A DNA stretch of 64,000 bases, taken from Carex sylvatica. Its lineage: Eukaryota > Streptophyta > Magnoliopsida > Poales > Cyperaceae. Position numbers and translations under genes: made by a program. The notes under the pieces were generated by a model that saw nothing but the letters and a program-made list of their open reading frames with translations, ran no database searches and had not been told where the DNA came from. This document shows, piece after piece, positions 35,367 to 47,433 of this stretch; position 1 is the stretch's first letter; the number at the start of each line of letters is the position of its first letter. The stretch spans positions 620,001 through 684,000 of the forward strand of contig CAXKVR010000060.1 of assembly GCA_964058845.1 (NCBI GenBank), given 5' to 3'.

Positions 35367-36796
35367 TAGGGGTGAAAACGGATCGAATACGGACCGGATA
35401 AAATTATATTCGTATCCGTTTTTATTTTCCGGATACGGATACAAATCGGATATTAATTGGATACGAATACGATCGGATATTCATCGGATACGAATACGAA
35501 TATGAATACGAATCGAATATTAGTCGAATACAAATACGAATACGGATATAAATCGAATTCCTAATTCTGATATATATATATATATATATTTGAATTTCAC
35601 TGGACAAGTTTTTCTATTTTCTCAAACTAGAAATTCGAAAAATAAAGTATCAAGAAATTCTTTGTCCCTAGTTATACAGGATAAGAATTTGTCAAATTTT
35701 ATTAGTAGGATATAGAAAAAATTGAAAGTATTCTATTGAAAAGGTGACACCCAGATTTGAATTGGGGATAAAGGATTTGCAGTCCCCTGCCTTACCGTTT
35801 GGCCATGCCGCCAAATCCAATCCAAAATCGATAAAAATAATTCAATTTTTTTTATTTGCTTATCTTTATTCCAAAAAAAAGGGTGAGGATTTCTGGTTTT
35901 TATTGGATTCATTCAATTGAAATCATTTTCGTTGATGAATTCTATTTTCAAAACACATACATACTCTTTCAATTAAGAACTTCTCCTGATTGAAAAAATC
36001 ATCCATGAAAAAGAAAAAAAAAATAGAAAATTTTGGTTTTTTAAGGATTTCTTTTTGATATTTCAACTAATTTTTCAAAAATATCTGCGTATTAATATAA
36101 CTTTATATATATTACAACAAGATTGTATAACATCAGTGGAGTAATTAAATTTTTTAATTGTAAAACAACAACAAGTATCCACATTTGAAATCAGAACAAA
36201 AATAATTAAATAATGTGTTATTTAATAAAAATAAAATAAACCATCAATAATAAATTACTTTAAAACTCAATTAATTAAATGAGACAATAATTAAAAAAAA
36301 ATTATTAGCATTTTTAAAAATTTATTATGAACTTTTAAACCTAAGATTTAACTTAAAGATAGAAATAAAAATTCAAGATGTTGTTTGAATGACGATGGGG
36401 TCCCATGGCAGGACTCCTCACTCACGGATGGCCACACAGATTCCACCTCTTAATTCTCTTTTCTATATTTCTATTATAGACGGATCCCACCTGTATCCGG
36501 ATATCCAAAAAATTATCCGAAAAATTCAAAAATCCAGATATCCGAAAAATTATCCGATTATCCAAAAAAAAAATATCCGAAAATTGAAAAATTCGGATAT
36601 CCGAAAAATCAACATATCCGAATCCGTATCCGTATCCGCTTTCGAAATTAAAACCGAATTCGTATCCGTATCCGGATAAATCATATCCGTATCCGTATTC
36701 GTATCCGCAAATTATCCATATCTGACTATCCGAATCTGAAAAATTCAAATACGGTCTGAATTCGGTCGGATAATATCCAACCCGTTTTCAGCCCTA
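35367..36796. mobile_element. non-autonomous hAT element with plastid DNA inside
   Basis: It starts TAGGGGTGAAAACGG and ends CCGTTTTCAGCCCTA. It is flanked by a perfect 8-bp duplication, ACTTGATA, at 35359-35366 and 36797-36804, which is diagnostic of hAT transposition. Both subterminal regions (to about 35575 and from about 36480) are dense in CGGATA/TATCCG motifs, likely transposase-binding repeats. They produce spurious Tyr/Gly/Ser-rich open frames. The 900-bp interior is unrelated and contains a decayed plastid trnC-GCA. There is no transposase. Confidence 0.9.
35743..35812 (-). pseudogene. trnC-GCA: plastid-derived trnC-GCA pseudogene
   Basis: The minus strand reads GGCGGCATGGCC at the start, GGGGACTGCAAATCC around the GCA anticodon, and TTCAAATCTGGGTGTCACC at the end. 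This is the plastid tRNA-Cys without CCA. Several changes (for example CA where the plastid gene has CG in the acceptor and D arms) break pairs and look like methylated-CpG decay in the nucleus. AT-rich sequence on both sides may also be plastid spacer, which I could not confirm. Confidence 0.8.
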
Positions 36797-36804
36797 ACTT
36801 GATA

Positions 36805-38560
36805 GCGTCCAAGTCTTTTAAACAAAACAAAACAAAAAACAAAAAAAAGTATAATTTTGCAACAATTTTGATTATAGGTGTAATTTATTCACTAGAGCTG
36901 CACATATATATTAGGTATACCAAATACTTTATGTTTTAACTTACAAGTATAATTTTGCAACAAATAAAAATTCCAATCTGGACCGCGTGCATGTTTTTAC
37001 AACTCAGAAGCAACATATGTCATGCTCTACAGGGGTATAAAAGTAATTTTGCAGCCTAGGTAGCCCAACAAATAATTTATGGCACTGATGAGGTAAACAC
37101 GTATAATTAAACCTAGTGGATATCATTCTTTTTTTTCCTTATAATTTTAACAACAACTTAATTTATTTTATATTGTGGGTTATAATAAGGTTGGAATTCC
37201 AAGTAATGATATATCTTAACAATTTGAGCAATAAAATCTGATCATGCTTCTTAGTTGTTAGTTACTAATCTGGAAATAAAAATCTAATAATTTTTATTTC
37301 AAATGTGCTTTCTTTAAAGATAATATAATTACCGTTGAAAAATTCTTTTAGTATAAAATTGAAAGCAGGTTTTTTACTCTTCTTAATTTCCACGTAAACT
37401 TAAAAAAAAAAAATATTGATCTTTTACTGGTAAGCGCACTGATCGCGGGTCAAAGATTTCTCATTTTCAGAAAAAAAGATTACAAGAGAAACATTGAAAA
37501 TTGATATTCGCAACATTTATGATGGCTCAATGGGCTCAACAAATATTTTAGGATTCTTCTAATTTATCATGGGATTGTACAAAATATAATTTTTATGGTT
37601 ATACAAAAGTATGAATCAATAAGCAGAAAATAGTTTTTAAGCAGGGGTGGATTGAGGGGGAGGAGAAAGGGGGCTAATATGATTTTATAATTTTTTTTGT
37701 AAAAACTGTTATTTTTAATGAAATATTATAATTTATTCTTCTATTATTAAATTGTTTATTTAATTGAAACAATAAATATTATTTTCTCTAAATATATATT
37801 GAATATTATTTCTTATCAAATTCAGAGGTTTGTTACTATGCTAGGATTTTATTTTTATTAACATGCTCTGAATTTAGTAAGTTTGTTGAGAGCGTGGGGC
37901 CACATTGCTACCTAAAATGACACGTTAAAGGAAAACCAAGAAATATTATTTTGATTAGTTTATGGCTGAAGAAGATAATTGCCAAGTAGTTAATATATAT
38001 ACACATCAATTTTTAAAGATAGCAATAAAAGAGGATAGTCACATTGACCATATATATATATATTCAATCTCATATTCTCATTGCTTTTAAATTAAATAGC
38101 TGAATGGGTATATGGAAGAATTATCAATTGAATTAATTGAATAATTCTTTAAAAGTTGCTAAACAATTGTACCACATATTTTAGAAGTTAGAATACACTA
38201 GATGCTTCGTTGCAGCGTTGCTGCAACTGTTTTTGGGTGAATATTAGTGCAAACGGGGAACAATTTGTTGTGATTATTGTGGCACATATTCTCTTTGAAT
38301 TGAAATGTAAGTGTAAGGTTGTAAGCAACTCATAGAATAATTAAAAATAAGTGTTTGTTGTTTATTAAAACAACAGTTGAAAATAAGATTTAAGGACAAA
38401 GGATACAATTTTATTGTAATAAATGTTAGTTTAATTTCAAACAAAATTATGCACAGAGGCCAAGCTTTAAAATATTTGCCTATAATTCATGTTAGAGACA
38501 GAAGAAACTTATTAAGGCCTATAAATGGAAATCAGGAAAAAAAATATAAATGACAAGTAT
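36805..38560. other. intergenic, no gene seen
   Basis: AT-rich sequence. At 37641-37680 a G-rich motif (GCAGGGGTGGATTGAGGGG) resembles the start of the 27269 insertion and may mark another MITE end. Confidence 0.4.
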
Positions 38561-38612
38561 CTCTACTGGAGCTGATCAGTTGGGTACCAGAAAGTAAACA
38601 ATGGATTTTGCC

Positions 38613-38954
38613 TCATTGTAAACCAAGAGTCAGTAAATCGCCTTGCTTTGAAGCTCTTTGGAAGTGGCCCACCATTTTGGAAGACTGTTCAACATACCTG
38701 TTCAACATAACTAAGTTCATTCCAAATGGAGAAGCATCCTAATATCAATTTACAATGCACAAAAATAATTATGTATTCAAAAAATAGCTAGTCATAATAA
38801 TTGGAGGGCAATATTTGGTATAGAAAGCAATCATAAGTAAACCTAATTCATATACGCCGCGACCGGTAAGGAATCTGACTGAGGACGGCATATGTGTACC
38901 ACCAGTTGATTGAGGTGGATCTTGGGACCTATGTCGTCTTTTCATCCTTCCACG
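38613..38954 (-). CDS. two candidate exons of an unrecognised gene or relic
   Basis: A 99-base open exon (38954-38856; acceptor TTATAG, donor GGC|GTATAT) encodes a basic segment starting RGRMKRRHRSQDPPQS. It joins in phase to 38738-38613 (acceptor ATTAG), which encodes 'DASPFGMNLVMLNRYVEQ..' and ends in TGA, 41 residues in all. I recognise no domain. No clear 5' exons join to it, so this could be the 3' end of a real gene, a captured fragment or a pseudogene. Confidence 0.35.
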
Positions 38955-39486
38955 CTATAATAGAGACGACGACAGTGGACAAAAAAATTGAAAATTGCGA
39001 AGGGACGAGTGAAAAATAATACTGGGAAGAAAATAGGCTTATTATATGAGTGGTTATGTATGTTGACATTATTGAAAAGTTAGAATTCTTTAGGGGACTT
39101 TGTATGTAATGAATTGATTATGTACGTTACATCCAACGCGTTGAATTTACCGAGTACGTAGTTACCCTATACTACCATTATTAGGTATTTCAAATTATGG
39201 GTGTAAATTTTTATGCAATGCATTAATTATCGATAGTAAATCCGGTGAATGAAATTTAACAACACATGAGAAAGTTAGAACTATACAGTTAGCATAATTT
39301 AAAAAAAAAGTAGACGAATACCTCAACGATTGAGAAGACAGTGAGGTGAAGAACGCGATAACCTATGCTGAAATCATGCTGTACATGCTTATTGCGCTAA
39401 ACAACCTTTCAGCTGAAAAATGACTGCCATTTTTGGAACAAATTGTTAGAAACCCACTTTGTTTAAATTTGATGAGTGCACTATGT

Positions 39487-39604
39487 TGAGAAAGGGGAGG
39501 TAGCACAATTGGTTAGGAAAAAGTTCTAGAGTTGTTGAACCCAAAGGTTGAGAGTTCGATTCTCCCTCACGATTTCGCAGCTTTTGTAAAGGTTTTCAAA
39601 AAAA
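39487..39604 (+). mobile_element. tRNA-derived SINE with 15-bp target duplication
   Basis: The A box is TAGCACAATTGG, the B box is GAGTTCGATTCTCC, and a short A tail ends the element. The 15 bases ATGAGTGCACTATGT flank it perfectly at 39472-39486 and 39605-39619. It belongs to the same family as 33503-33619. Confidence 0.9.
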
Positions 39605-39877
39605 ATGAGTGCACTATGTCCATGAAAGTAAAAAATGAATTTAAGGATTGAAGGCAAGGATATCAAATTCAGACTCTTATCGTACCATTGTCAACATTAA
39701 AGAGAAGTAATATTATAAAAGCCCAGAATGAAGGCGAGGCTATGAAATTCTGACTTTTGTCATATCTAAAGAGAGTATATGTATGAGCTGAAAATAGAGT
39801 GAAATCATTTGACAACAGAAGTAAATACGTAAATAAAGGTAATTCATTACACACTGAAGGAAATTTAAATAAATTAC

Positions 39878-39956
39878 CAGTCGACGAGAAGTTCTGTCCC
39901 CGTGAAAGCCTTCTTACACTTGCAGTATGTCTTCATGCAACATGGTGGGGAGCATC
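39878..39956 (-). pseudogene. possible CXC-type cysteine exon
   Basis: A 79-base stretch between CAG (acceptor) and CTG|GTAATT (donor) encodes 'CSPPCCMKTYCKCKKAF..'. The C-x3-YC-x-C pattern followed by KKAF resembles part of the CRC/CXC domain of tesmin/TSO1-like (TCX/CPP) proteins, but the first cysteine pair is mis-spaced. It does not join in frame to the downstream candidate exons, so I treat it as a possible gene relic. Confidence 0.3.
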
Positions 39957-40453
39957 CTGAATGCACAAAACCAATATTGCGATCATAAGTATGAACTTTA
40001 AACAGGTGAATTTAAGTGAGGAACAAAAAAAGTAAATAATCTTTCAGAGAGAGATATTTATATTCCCACTAATAGTAAGCAACAGACATGTAGTGCATTG
40101 TAAAGAAAGAGTAAATATAATTTAATTTCGAACAGGACTAACTATAGCATAACATGTTACATGCGTATTTGTTTGTATAATGAGGGCCAAATTACGAAAT
40201 AAATACTTCAATGCAAAGTACAATAGTACTCAATTTCAAATTTGTTGTGAAGATTGTACCGTTATTTGAGAATTATCGCAGGAAGAGTACTTGCTTCTCT
40301 AGAGATTCTTCACAGTTTAGAGGAGTTACCAGTTTCTTTTAATATAAACCAATAATACCTGAAATTATGAGTAAAATAAAATTTTACTTGCAATACTAAT
40401 GATTAGTCTAAATTAAATTCTATCCTTTTCAATTTGGAATCTAAGGAGGAAAG

Positions 40454-40546
40454 ATGGAAGATGGTAAATTTCAAGCTCGTATTGGTCAGGTTGGTGAGAG
40501 CAGAGAGACTAAAGACATCTACCTTGGAACCTATGCTATGCAATTT
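40454..40546 (+). pseudogene. possible AP2-domain fragment
   Basis: The frame reads 'DGKFQARIGQV..' and then 'KDIYLGTYA'. This resembles the AP2 repeat '[21 protein letters not shown]' of AP2/ANT/WRI1-type transcription factors, with a four-residue insertion. The downstream frame loses similarity and the upstream strands of the domain are absent, so it is at best an isolated exon relic. Confidence 0.4.
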
Positions 40547-40778
40547 TCCATCAGAAGTTTCACTATTGATTTCACTATTGGTATCACTTATCAGGACCCA
40601 TCCATATTTTTTTTACTGATGAGATTTTGTACTTTGCAGGGTTGATTTGATAAAATGGTCAAAACAAAGCTAGTGCGCAGTGCAATAAAAGAGAAAAAAA
40701 AAAGATGCTGGGATGTGTTTTCTCAAAAATTGTTAGATACAATTGTGGATGTATATGCATAAAAATATTGTAAGCAGC

Positions 40779-40783
<5 letters not shown>

Positions 40784-40825
<42 letters not shown>
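40784..40825. repeat. (AT)n microsatellite, about 20 units
   Basis: A pure AT dinucleotide run. It is the target site of the foldback element that starts at 40826. Confidence 0.95.
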
Positions 40826-40827
<2 letters not shown>

Positions 40828-42490
40828 AATATGCTAGCATACTATGCGTAGCATAGAGGGCCTCCGTGCAACGGCTCAGTATTTGATTTTTCAAAATTCT
40901 AATGGTCGATCCGAACCGTTCATCTTGTTCTACATGTTGAATTTGGGGCACCACTAATTGCTCTTAAAAATAGAAAATAATCGCAATTAAAAGTAAATAA
41001 AAGAATTTAGAGAAATTTGACACGCGGAATGATAACGGAGTTCGGCAAAAGAAGGCCTACGTCTCCGGGGCTTCGCAACCTTTTCTAGATGCGCCTTTCT
41101 ATTACCCAATATGAAATGATTACAACTTGTGAATCGTTGAGCCCTTACAATCCAAGCGGAAAGTCAATCGGCCAACTAAGAACGAGATCCGGCGAGTCCT
41201 TACAACCAAGAGAAGTCACACGGCCTCCTAGAGATGAGAACAAGGTCTCTAAGTTTAAGCTACTCAAGAGAAACATTCAATAGATCACTCTAATCTAATC
41301 TAACTTGAGATTAGTGAAGTGGGTTTGAGGTTGTTTGAGGGATTTTGAAGTTTTAAGCTCTCACAACAATGGAGTAACTAAAGCTCTCAGAAAATCGCAT
41401 TTTTGAAGTTTAGGGTCGGCTAAGATAATTTGGGAAGAAAGCCCAAAGTCCTATTTATAGAAACAGCTAAAAAATGAGCTAAATGAGCTAAAATGTTACC
41501 AACGTTTTAATTCAAAATGCGATTTTAGGATTTTAATTTTCTGACAGCTCAGCTAATCGATTAAAACGTTACCAATGATTGTATAACGTTATGTAACGTT
41601 TTGCACTGACTCAAACTTGATCAAAAAATGAATTTCTAAAGCTCAGAATTAATTAAATCGTTACAACATTTATTGAATTTTGATATAGCAGTGCTTAAAT
41701 CTCTGACATGCTTGAAACGTTACAACGTTTTCACAAAACGTTGCAACGTTTAAGGGAGAATGTAGACATCTGTATTGAGCAGTTCTGAACTTCTCTAAAA
41801 TATTACAATGGTTTGTAAAACGTTGTAACGTTTCATATTGATTTGCGCAGTTATATTACAGCTGTTCTGACAACTTAAAACGTTACAGCGTTTTATTTTG
41901 TTTTATGAGTTTGTTCAATTATTTCTTCAGTGTTTCAGACATGCCTAAAACGTTACAACGTTTTATCCCTGTTTAAACAACCTCAGACTTACTTTACCAA
42001 GCTTCTGATTTTACAATTCGAATTCTTGATATACATCTTCATGATTTCTTCAGTCCAAGTATTCCATTTTGCAATTTCATTTTACTTGAACCTACATATT
42101 TTTCAAAACTAAAAGAAATCATAAAATTCAATAATTGTATGTTTTTGCAAATTAATCAAATAGACGAAAAAGATTATTGCTACAACCAACACTACATATT
42201 AATATGTGTTTGGAGACTAAATTTTATATTTTTTGAAATTATTTTACTATTTTTTTAGATTTATTGAAAATCGCTGTTTTCAGCAAATCTGGACCATAAA
42301 AAAACAGCAATTTTCAATAAATCTAAAAAAATAGTAAAATAATTCCAAAAAATATAAAATTTGGTCTCCAAACACATATTAATATGGAGAACAAGATGAA
42401 CGGTTCGGATCGACGTAAGAATTTTGAAAAGTGAATATTAAGCCATTGCACAGAGGCCCTCTATGCTACGCATAGCATGCTAGCAAGTTC
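40826..42490. mobile_element. Mutator-like foldback MITE, copy 6, split by an insertion
   Basis: The left end GAATATGCTAGCATACTATG (then CGTAGCATAGAGGGCC) pairs with the right end GGCCCTCTATGCTACGCATAGCATGCTAGCAAGTTC. The core hairpin at 42206-42380 is almost perfect, with 'tgtttggagactaaattttat' against 'ataaaatttggtctccaaaca'. The left arm is interrupted after 'cgttcatcttgttct' by about 1.25 kb of other sequence. AT repeats on both sides hide the target duplication. Confidence 0.8.
40943..42193. mobile_element. ~1.25-kb nested insertion with AACGTT palindromes
   Basis: This sequence breaks the left arm of the surrounding foldback. Near-repeats 'acatgttgaat' and 'acatattaat' border it and may be its target duplication. 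The left part contains 'GACACGCGGAATGATAACGG', 'TTCGGCAAAAGAAGGCCTACGTC' as two adjoining motifs, a type of non-coding plant repeat sequence I have seen widely. From 41500 to 41965 it holds about ten AACGTT palindromes, often paired as AACGTTACAACGTT. No protein is encoded. Confidence 0.6.
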
Positions 42491-43219
42491 ATATATATAT
42501 ATGTGTATGTAAGCCCACGCGCGCGCGCGTGATTGTAAGGGGTGAATTTCTGGTAAGGAGAGGTCAGGGTGTGGTAGCTAGTATCAGTAAAGGTTTTATC
42601 TATAGTTAGTAGTATATAGGGTAGCCATATTGGGTTGTAACAAAACTTCTATTTCAGTTCAGTAAAATATGTAATCAGTTAACTTTTCCTAAACTAAAAA
42701 AGAGATAGAAAAGCACGCAGTAGAATACGAGCATGGGCTACCTCTAGATGTAAAATATAGATGTGTACAAACCTTTGATGCCTTCGCCAGGAGATGAGTT
42801 GATTTGATAATTGCTTAATCAAGAAACTTTTCTACTGACATGACACTTTTCGTTAATGGATACTCTGCAATATATTGGAACTTTTTCTAATTTTCTCTAT
42901 GCAGTTGTATTAAAATTTTATTTTTAGTGCATTGGTAATAAATAGGAGCTATCCCCTTGATTGAATGCACTGTACTCGATATTACCAGGGAGTTATTTAA
43001 ATGTTGATTTTGGCAAAAGCATTTATACTTCCTCACCAATGACTCTCTCAACTTATTCTGATTCTAAATTCGGCAGGTTCGGTGCTTTCTGAATAGCTCA
43101 ATTTTGAAATAAGTGGTTTACATCTTATTAAACTGAGCCAGCTGGGTTTGTTACTGGTAAACAATAATTTATCTTGACAGTTAGTCAATTAGGTGTGAAA
43201 CAGCGATAAATTTATATGG
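42491..43219. other. intergenic, no gene seen
   Basis: Contains a short CG dinucleotide run (about 42517-42530) and otherwise AT-rich sequence without features. Confidence 0.4.
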
Positions 43220-43259
43220 TTAACAGTCATTCTTGACGAGCAGTGGATTGTGAGTTGAA

Positions 43260-43520
43260 ATAAGTGGTTTACGGAGGAGAAGACGAGATGGAGGTCCAGA
43301 TGGGTCGAGGGAGGCCTGTGGAGAAATTGATGGAGACAGGAAGAAGGGGAGGAGGGGAAAGAGAAGGAAAATTGTAGACGGTGAAGGGATTGGACATGTG
43401 GCGAGGGCGAGGGCGAGAGGCGACAATTGAAGAGACGGAGAAACAGTTGATGAACCTTATATTTTCAATCAGACGATACAAAGTAGGCGTGTTACTGTTC
43501 ATTGCTGACATCACTGACAT
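43260..43520 (-). other. GC-skewed stretch, possible leader or first exon
   Basis: The plus strand is strongly purine-rich (GAGG/GGAG). The minus strand gives two overlapping proline/serine/leucine-rich open frames of 68 and 83 residues with no domain. This composition is typical of 5' leaders or first exons of plant genes, but no downstream exon can be joined to it. Confidence 0.2.
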
Positions 43521-43559
43521 TATTTATAATTACTTCTTGATATCATGCTCGTTTGTTAT

Positions 43560-45160
43560 GTCACAAAAAATATGATTAAATGATTGTTATAGACTATATA
43601 GACTATATATCTCTAGAATTAAATGCAATTTTTGACCTGCTCTGAATTCCATGTCTAAATTAATTACAACCATTTCCCAAAACTTCAAATACTATGGTAA
43701 CTTCCCAGCAGCTTCAAGCCAGGAACAAAGTCTCTGTAATAAATGCAATTAATAACCAAAATAATAAAAAATGAATATTTACCAAGACTTCAGAAAATTC
43801 CATACATGTCACCAACTAAGGTCACTGTACAAAACTTACTCCCACCCACCAAGCACCCAATTAATCCATTCAAATAAAAAATTATAAAACCGGAGAAATC
43901 TTGCTTAAATCTGGATCGTCCAATCATTCTCTTGGCCTTGATCAATAGAGAATAGTAAAAGTTGCAATAAGGTCCAAGAGATCCAGCCAAACCTCAAACC
44001 TTTGTCAACAAATGTAGTGCTCATAAAAGATTTTGGATTAAAAAAACAAAGCTTGTGGAGCATTCATAGTTTCCACTTTTGATTCTTATGCTTTCTTTTC
44101 TAAGTAGAATGAGAAATTTCTCCGACCGATGGTGACAAGGTTTTAGCTATGAATCAGTCGAAATGAGAAGTTTGAAAACTAAAAAAAATAAAAAATTCCT
44201 CTTGAAATGAATGGTGTTTCATGGTGGGGTGCAAAGAAATTGGATATTATCTGTATTCAAATATTTATTTTAATTTTTGCATATTCAAATATTCATATAT
44301 GAATAGTTTTCACATATAAATAACAGTATGATTTGTGCGGATGCTAGTACAAATACGATTTTAATTTCAAAAACGAATACAGATATGAATACAAATAATG
44401 AATTGTATGATTTAACTTTTTAGATATATGTTTGTTTTAGAATCATGTATGTTTCGAGAGATTAATATTTTTTTGTTGGTCTATTTTTAATCAAGAAAAA
44501 TTGAAATCAGGGACTTCTTTCTTAAATGATGAGATCAGATACTTCTAAGTTTGAACTGAATTTTTAGATTTTAACATTATTTGAATTAATTTTAGAAATT
44601 ATTTAAATTGATTTAAAAAATATTATTATATTGATCGTTTTTTATTACTGTTAAATTAATTATTTACTGAGGAAAGCCTAGTAGTTACAGGGCAAGAGGA
44701 ATTGAGATATTTGGAAGATTTTTTTTCTCAAAAAAAAGATTGGTCCGGTAACTATTGAAGATAAGATCATGAATTTTTTTAAAATAAAAGTTGATAATTC
44801 TACTATTACAAAAAAAAAAAAATTCCTCATATCCTTGACTAATTAGACATTTCAATGAGGTATTTTATTAGGAAGCGTCTAATTGTTCACAGACCTTTGT
44901 AAAATTATTTTTGCATGCTGTACAATTATACAATATATCTCATAAATATGTCAGTTAATCACAACACATCCATCAACTATTCAAAGTGGTCTCATGATAG
45001 TTAGAAACAGATTGCAACTTGCACAACAGGACAAAAAAATTGTACTTTCAAAGGGACCACTTGCTGTACTTTCGAAAGTTGCAGTTATAGGAAGTTATTG
45101 ACAATTAATATTAGTTATTAACAGTTATTTTGACAAAAAAAGTGATCAAAAGGTAAAATA
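43560..45160. other. intergenic, no gene seen
   Basis: Around 44250-44410 there are diverged 'aaatattcatatatgaatag' and 'cgaatacagatatgaatac' motifs like the subterminal repeats of the CGGATA hAT family. Nothing else is recognisable. Confidence 0.4.
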
Positions 45161-45680
45161 ATGAATATTGTAAAATTATCAACTTAAACTGTGAAAACAA
45201 AAGGCAAAAACTATAAAATTGCAGACATGCAAAAATATCAAGTTAAACTGTGAAAACAAAAGGTAAAAACTATAAATTTACCAAATTGTAAAATTAGCAG
45301 ATGAAAACGATTAAATAAAATTTAAAAATATGCATTTTCAGTACTGTAAAATTGTCAACTAAAACTGTGTAAACAAAAAGTAAAAACTATAAATTTACAA
45401 CAATATAAAATTAGCAGATGAAAACGATTAAATACAATTAAAAAAATTATGAATTTTCAATACTGTAAAATTGTGAACTTAAACTATGAAAACAAAAGGT
45501 AAAACTATAAATTTACAACAATGTAAAATTAGCAGATGAAAATAATTAAATACAATTTAAAAAATATAAATTTTCAATACTGTAAAATTGTGAACTTAAA
45601 TTGTGAAAACAAAACGTAAAAACTATAAATTTACAACAATATAAAATTAGCAGATAAAATGATTAAATACAATTTAAAGA
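45161..45680. repeat. tandem repeat, ~118-bp unit, about 4.5 copies
   Basis: Units contain 'tactgtaaaattgtcaactt', 'aaactgtgaaaacaaaaggt', 'aaaactataaatttacaaca' and 'aaattagcagatgaaaacga'. Starts fall near 45222, 45343, 45461 and 45581. It is AT-rich and non-coding. Confidence 0.85.
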
Positions 45681-46797
45681 AGTAAAACGCATAGATCATG
45701 AAAAATATTTGATATGTACTGTAAAACATATCCTAAAAAATAGTATACAAAATCTTTTAACCTAATAAGTAAAACCTGTAAACCTATTAGATGAATCCTG
45801 TAAAATAAAATCAATAAATAACTCACTGAATTTAAATTTTGTTGCTAACATTCAATCCAAACAAAAAACAAGTTAACGGTCGATCCATAAAAAAAATACA
45901 AAATCAGACCAGATTAATAGCTAGCCTGTTAGATCAGATCAGATCAGACTCGAAATATTACTAGATTGGATCAAAATTCACCAGAAATACACATATCGGT
46001 AGTGATACATAGAGCGCAATAATGAAGTTTTGCTTAACTTGCGGCAAATTTCAAAGAAAACATTGAATTATCATGGCACGAAGAATCAAAGAAAAAAAAT
46101 ACTTAAATGTTGATAATCGGCAAAAGCTTGAAAATACTCATATTTTTTTAATTTTAGTTGTACTCACCGAATCGAATCGTTATAAAGCTAAACTAGTAGC
46201 GAATCTATAAAACTAAAACAATATTCAATGAAAAAAAAGCAATACTTAAATGTTGATCGATAATCGCTCGTTTGATATTTGTACTCTTTCGAATAGGCTC
46301 GCTCGTCAATTGATTTTAGCATAGGGAAATCGGTCGACCTTGCTTTCAGTGACCTTTCGAATAGGCTCACTCATCAGAAGCCAAACTATTATGAAGCTAA
46401 TTGCGGAGAAGAAGAGAGAACGCATGCACTGAGACACATAATTAAACAAATAGATCTATTTCGTCGAACAGTCGAGGAGGAGGACAATGACAACCTGACT
46501 AGGAAGAGATGGTCTGACTGAAGCGTTGGTTGATCTAACAATGATGATCAGTTTTCGTGAGAAGAAAATGAACACTGAAGTGGTGTCGGTGTTGGAATTT
46601 TAGAGAGGAATAGATAATCGGTGTTTTAGAAAGAAGGATATTTGAAATTAGATACGGAGAAAAATTCTTAAATAAGTAAAAGTTAGAGATCGCCAGTTAA
46701 AAGCAGTTTAAATCTTATCTGAAATGTCTGTGGATAAAATATGGACAAAAAGGCTAAGGATAGAAATATTTTCTCATTTATTAAAAAAAGAGGATAC

Positions 46798-46851
46798 CTA
46801 GGGACATCCACAACGCACCTAGGGACAACCACAACGCACCTAGGGACATCC
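46798..46851. repeat. short minisatellite, ~23-bp unit
   Basis: The unit 'cctagggacatccacaacgca' is repeated two and a half times. The neighbourhood 45681-47428 shows no gene that I can support, although 46860-47180 is noticeably richer in GC than its surroundings. Confidence 0.7.
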
Positions 46852-47433
46852 GCCCTCCTCTCCTAGACTATCTGAAAAGGAAATCGAGTCTGACGTTTTG
46901 AGAGTCGACCGATCGTTTCGAGTCTCCATCTCGCCACCTTCGTCTCCACCTGCGTGTCCACCCTCGTTCGTCTAGTCCACTTCACTTTGCTTCATTAGAG
47001 TGGATCATTATATCTTATGAATCTGACTGTCGCTCGAAGCTTCGCCTCGCCCCATCTGAGCATGTGCTTCCATCAAACGGATCTGGCCACTGCTCGTCGT
47101 TTAATCTTGCATCATTCTAACCGAGCAAGTGCTTTTGTTCAACGGATCTGGTCACCGCTCTTCGATCTGCCGTAATCCTCCTGGTTCGACTGAGGGTGTT
47201 GTAAATTCGTTTCATTCCGTAGTATCTAATATAACTATATATGAATAAGGTACGTGTTGTTATGATTGTGGTGGTGATGATGAATATGTTGTCTCCTTCA
47301 TCTTTTCCTCCTCTCCTTCTTCTCTCTCTAAATGTGACTCCTGTGAAGTGACTGTCCTGGTCTAGCTGATTTCGTTTCCGGGTTGATTCGATTCAGGCCT
47401 TCTTGGCTGAGTGGTGACTGTCCTGGTCTGATT

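Noticed and set aside
35743..35812. Functional nuclear tRNA-Cys gene
   Set aside because: The sequence is plastid-type, and acceptor and D-arm changes break pairing.
35422..36748. Open frames rich in Tyr, Gly and Ser (for example a YGYGYD-type frame)
   Set aside because: They are translations of the CGGATA subterminal repeats of the hAT element, not low-complexity proteins.
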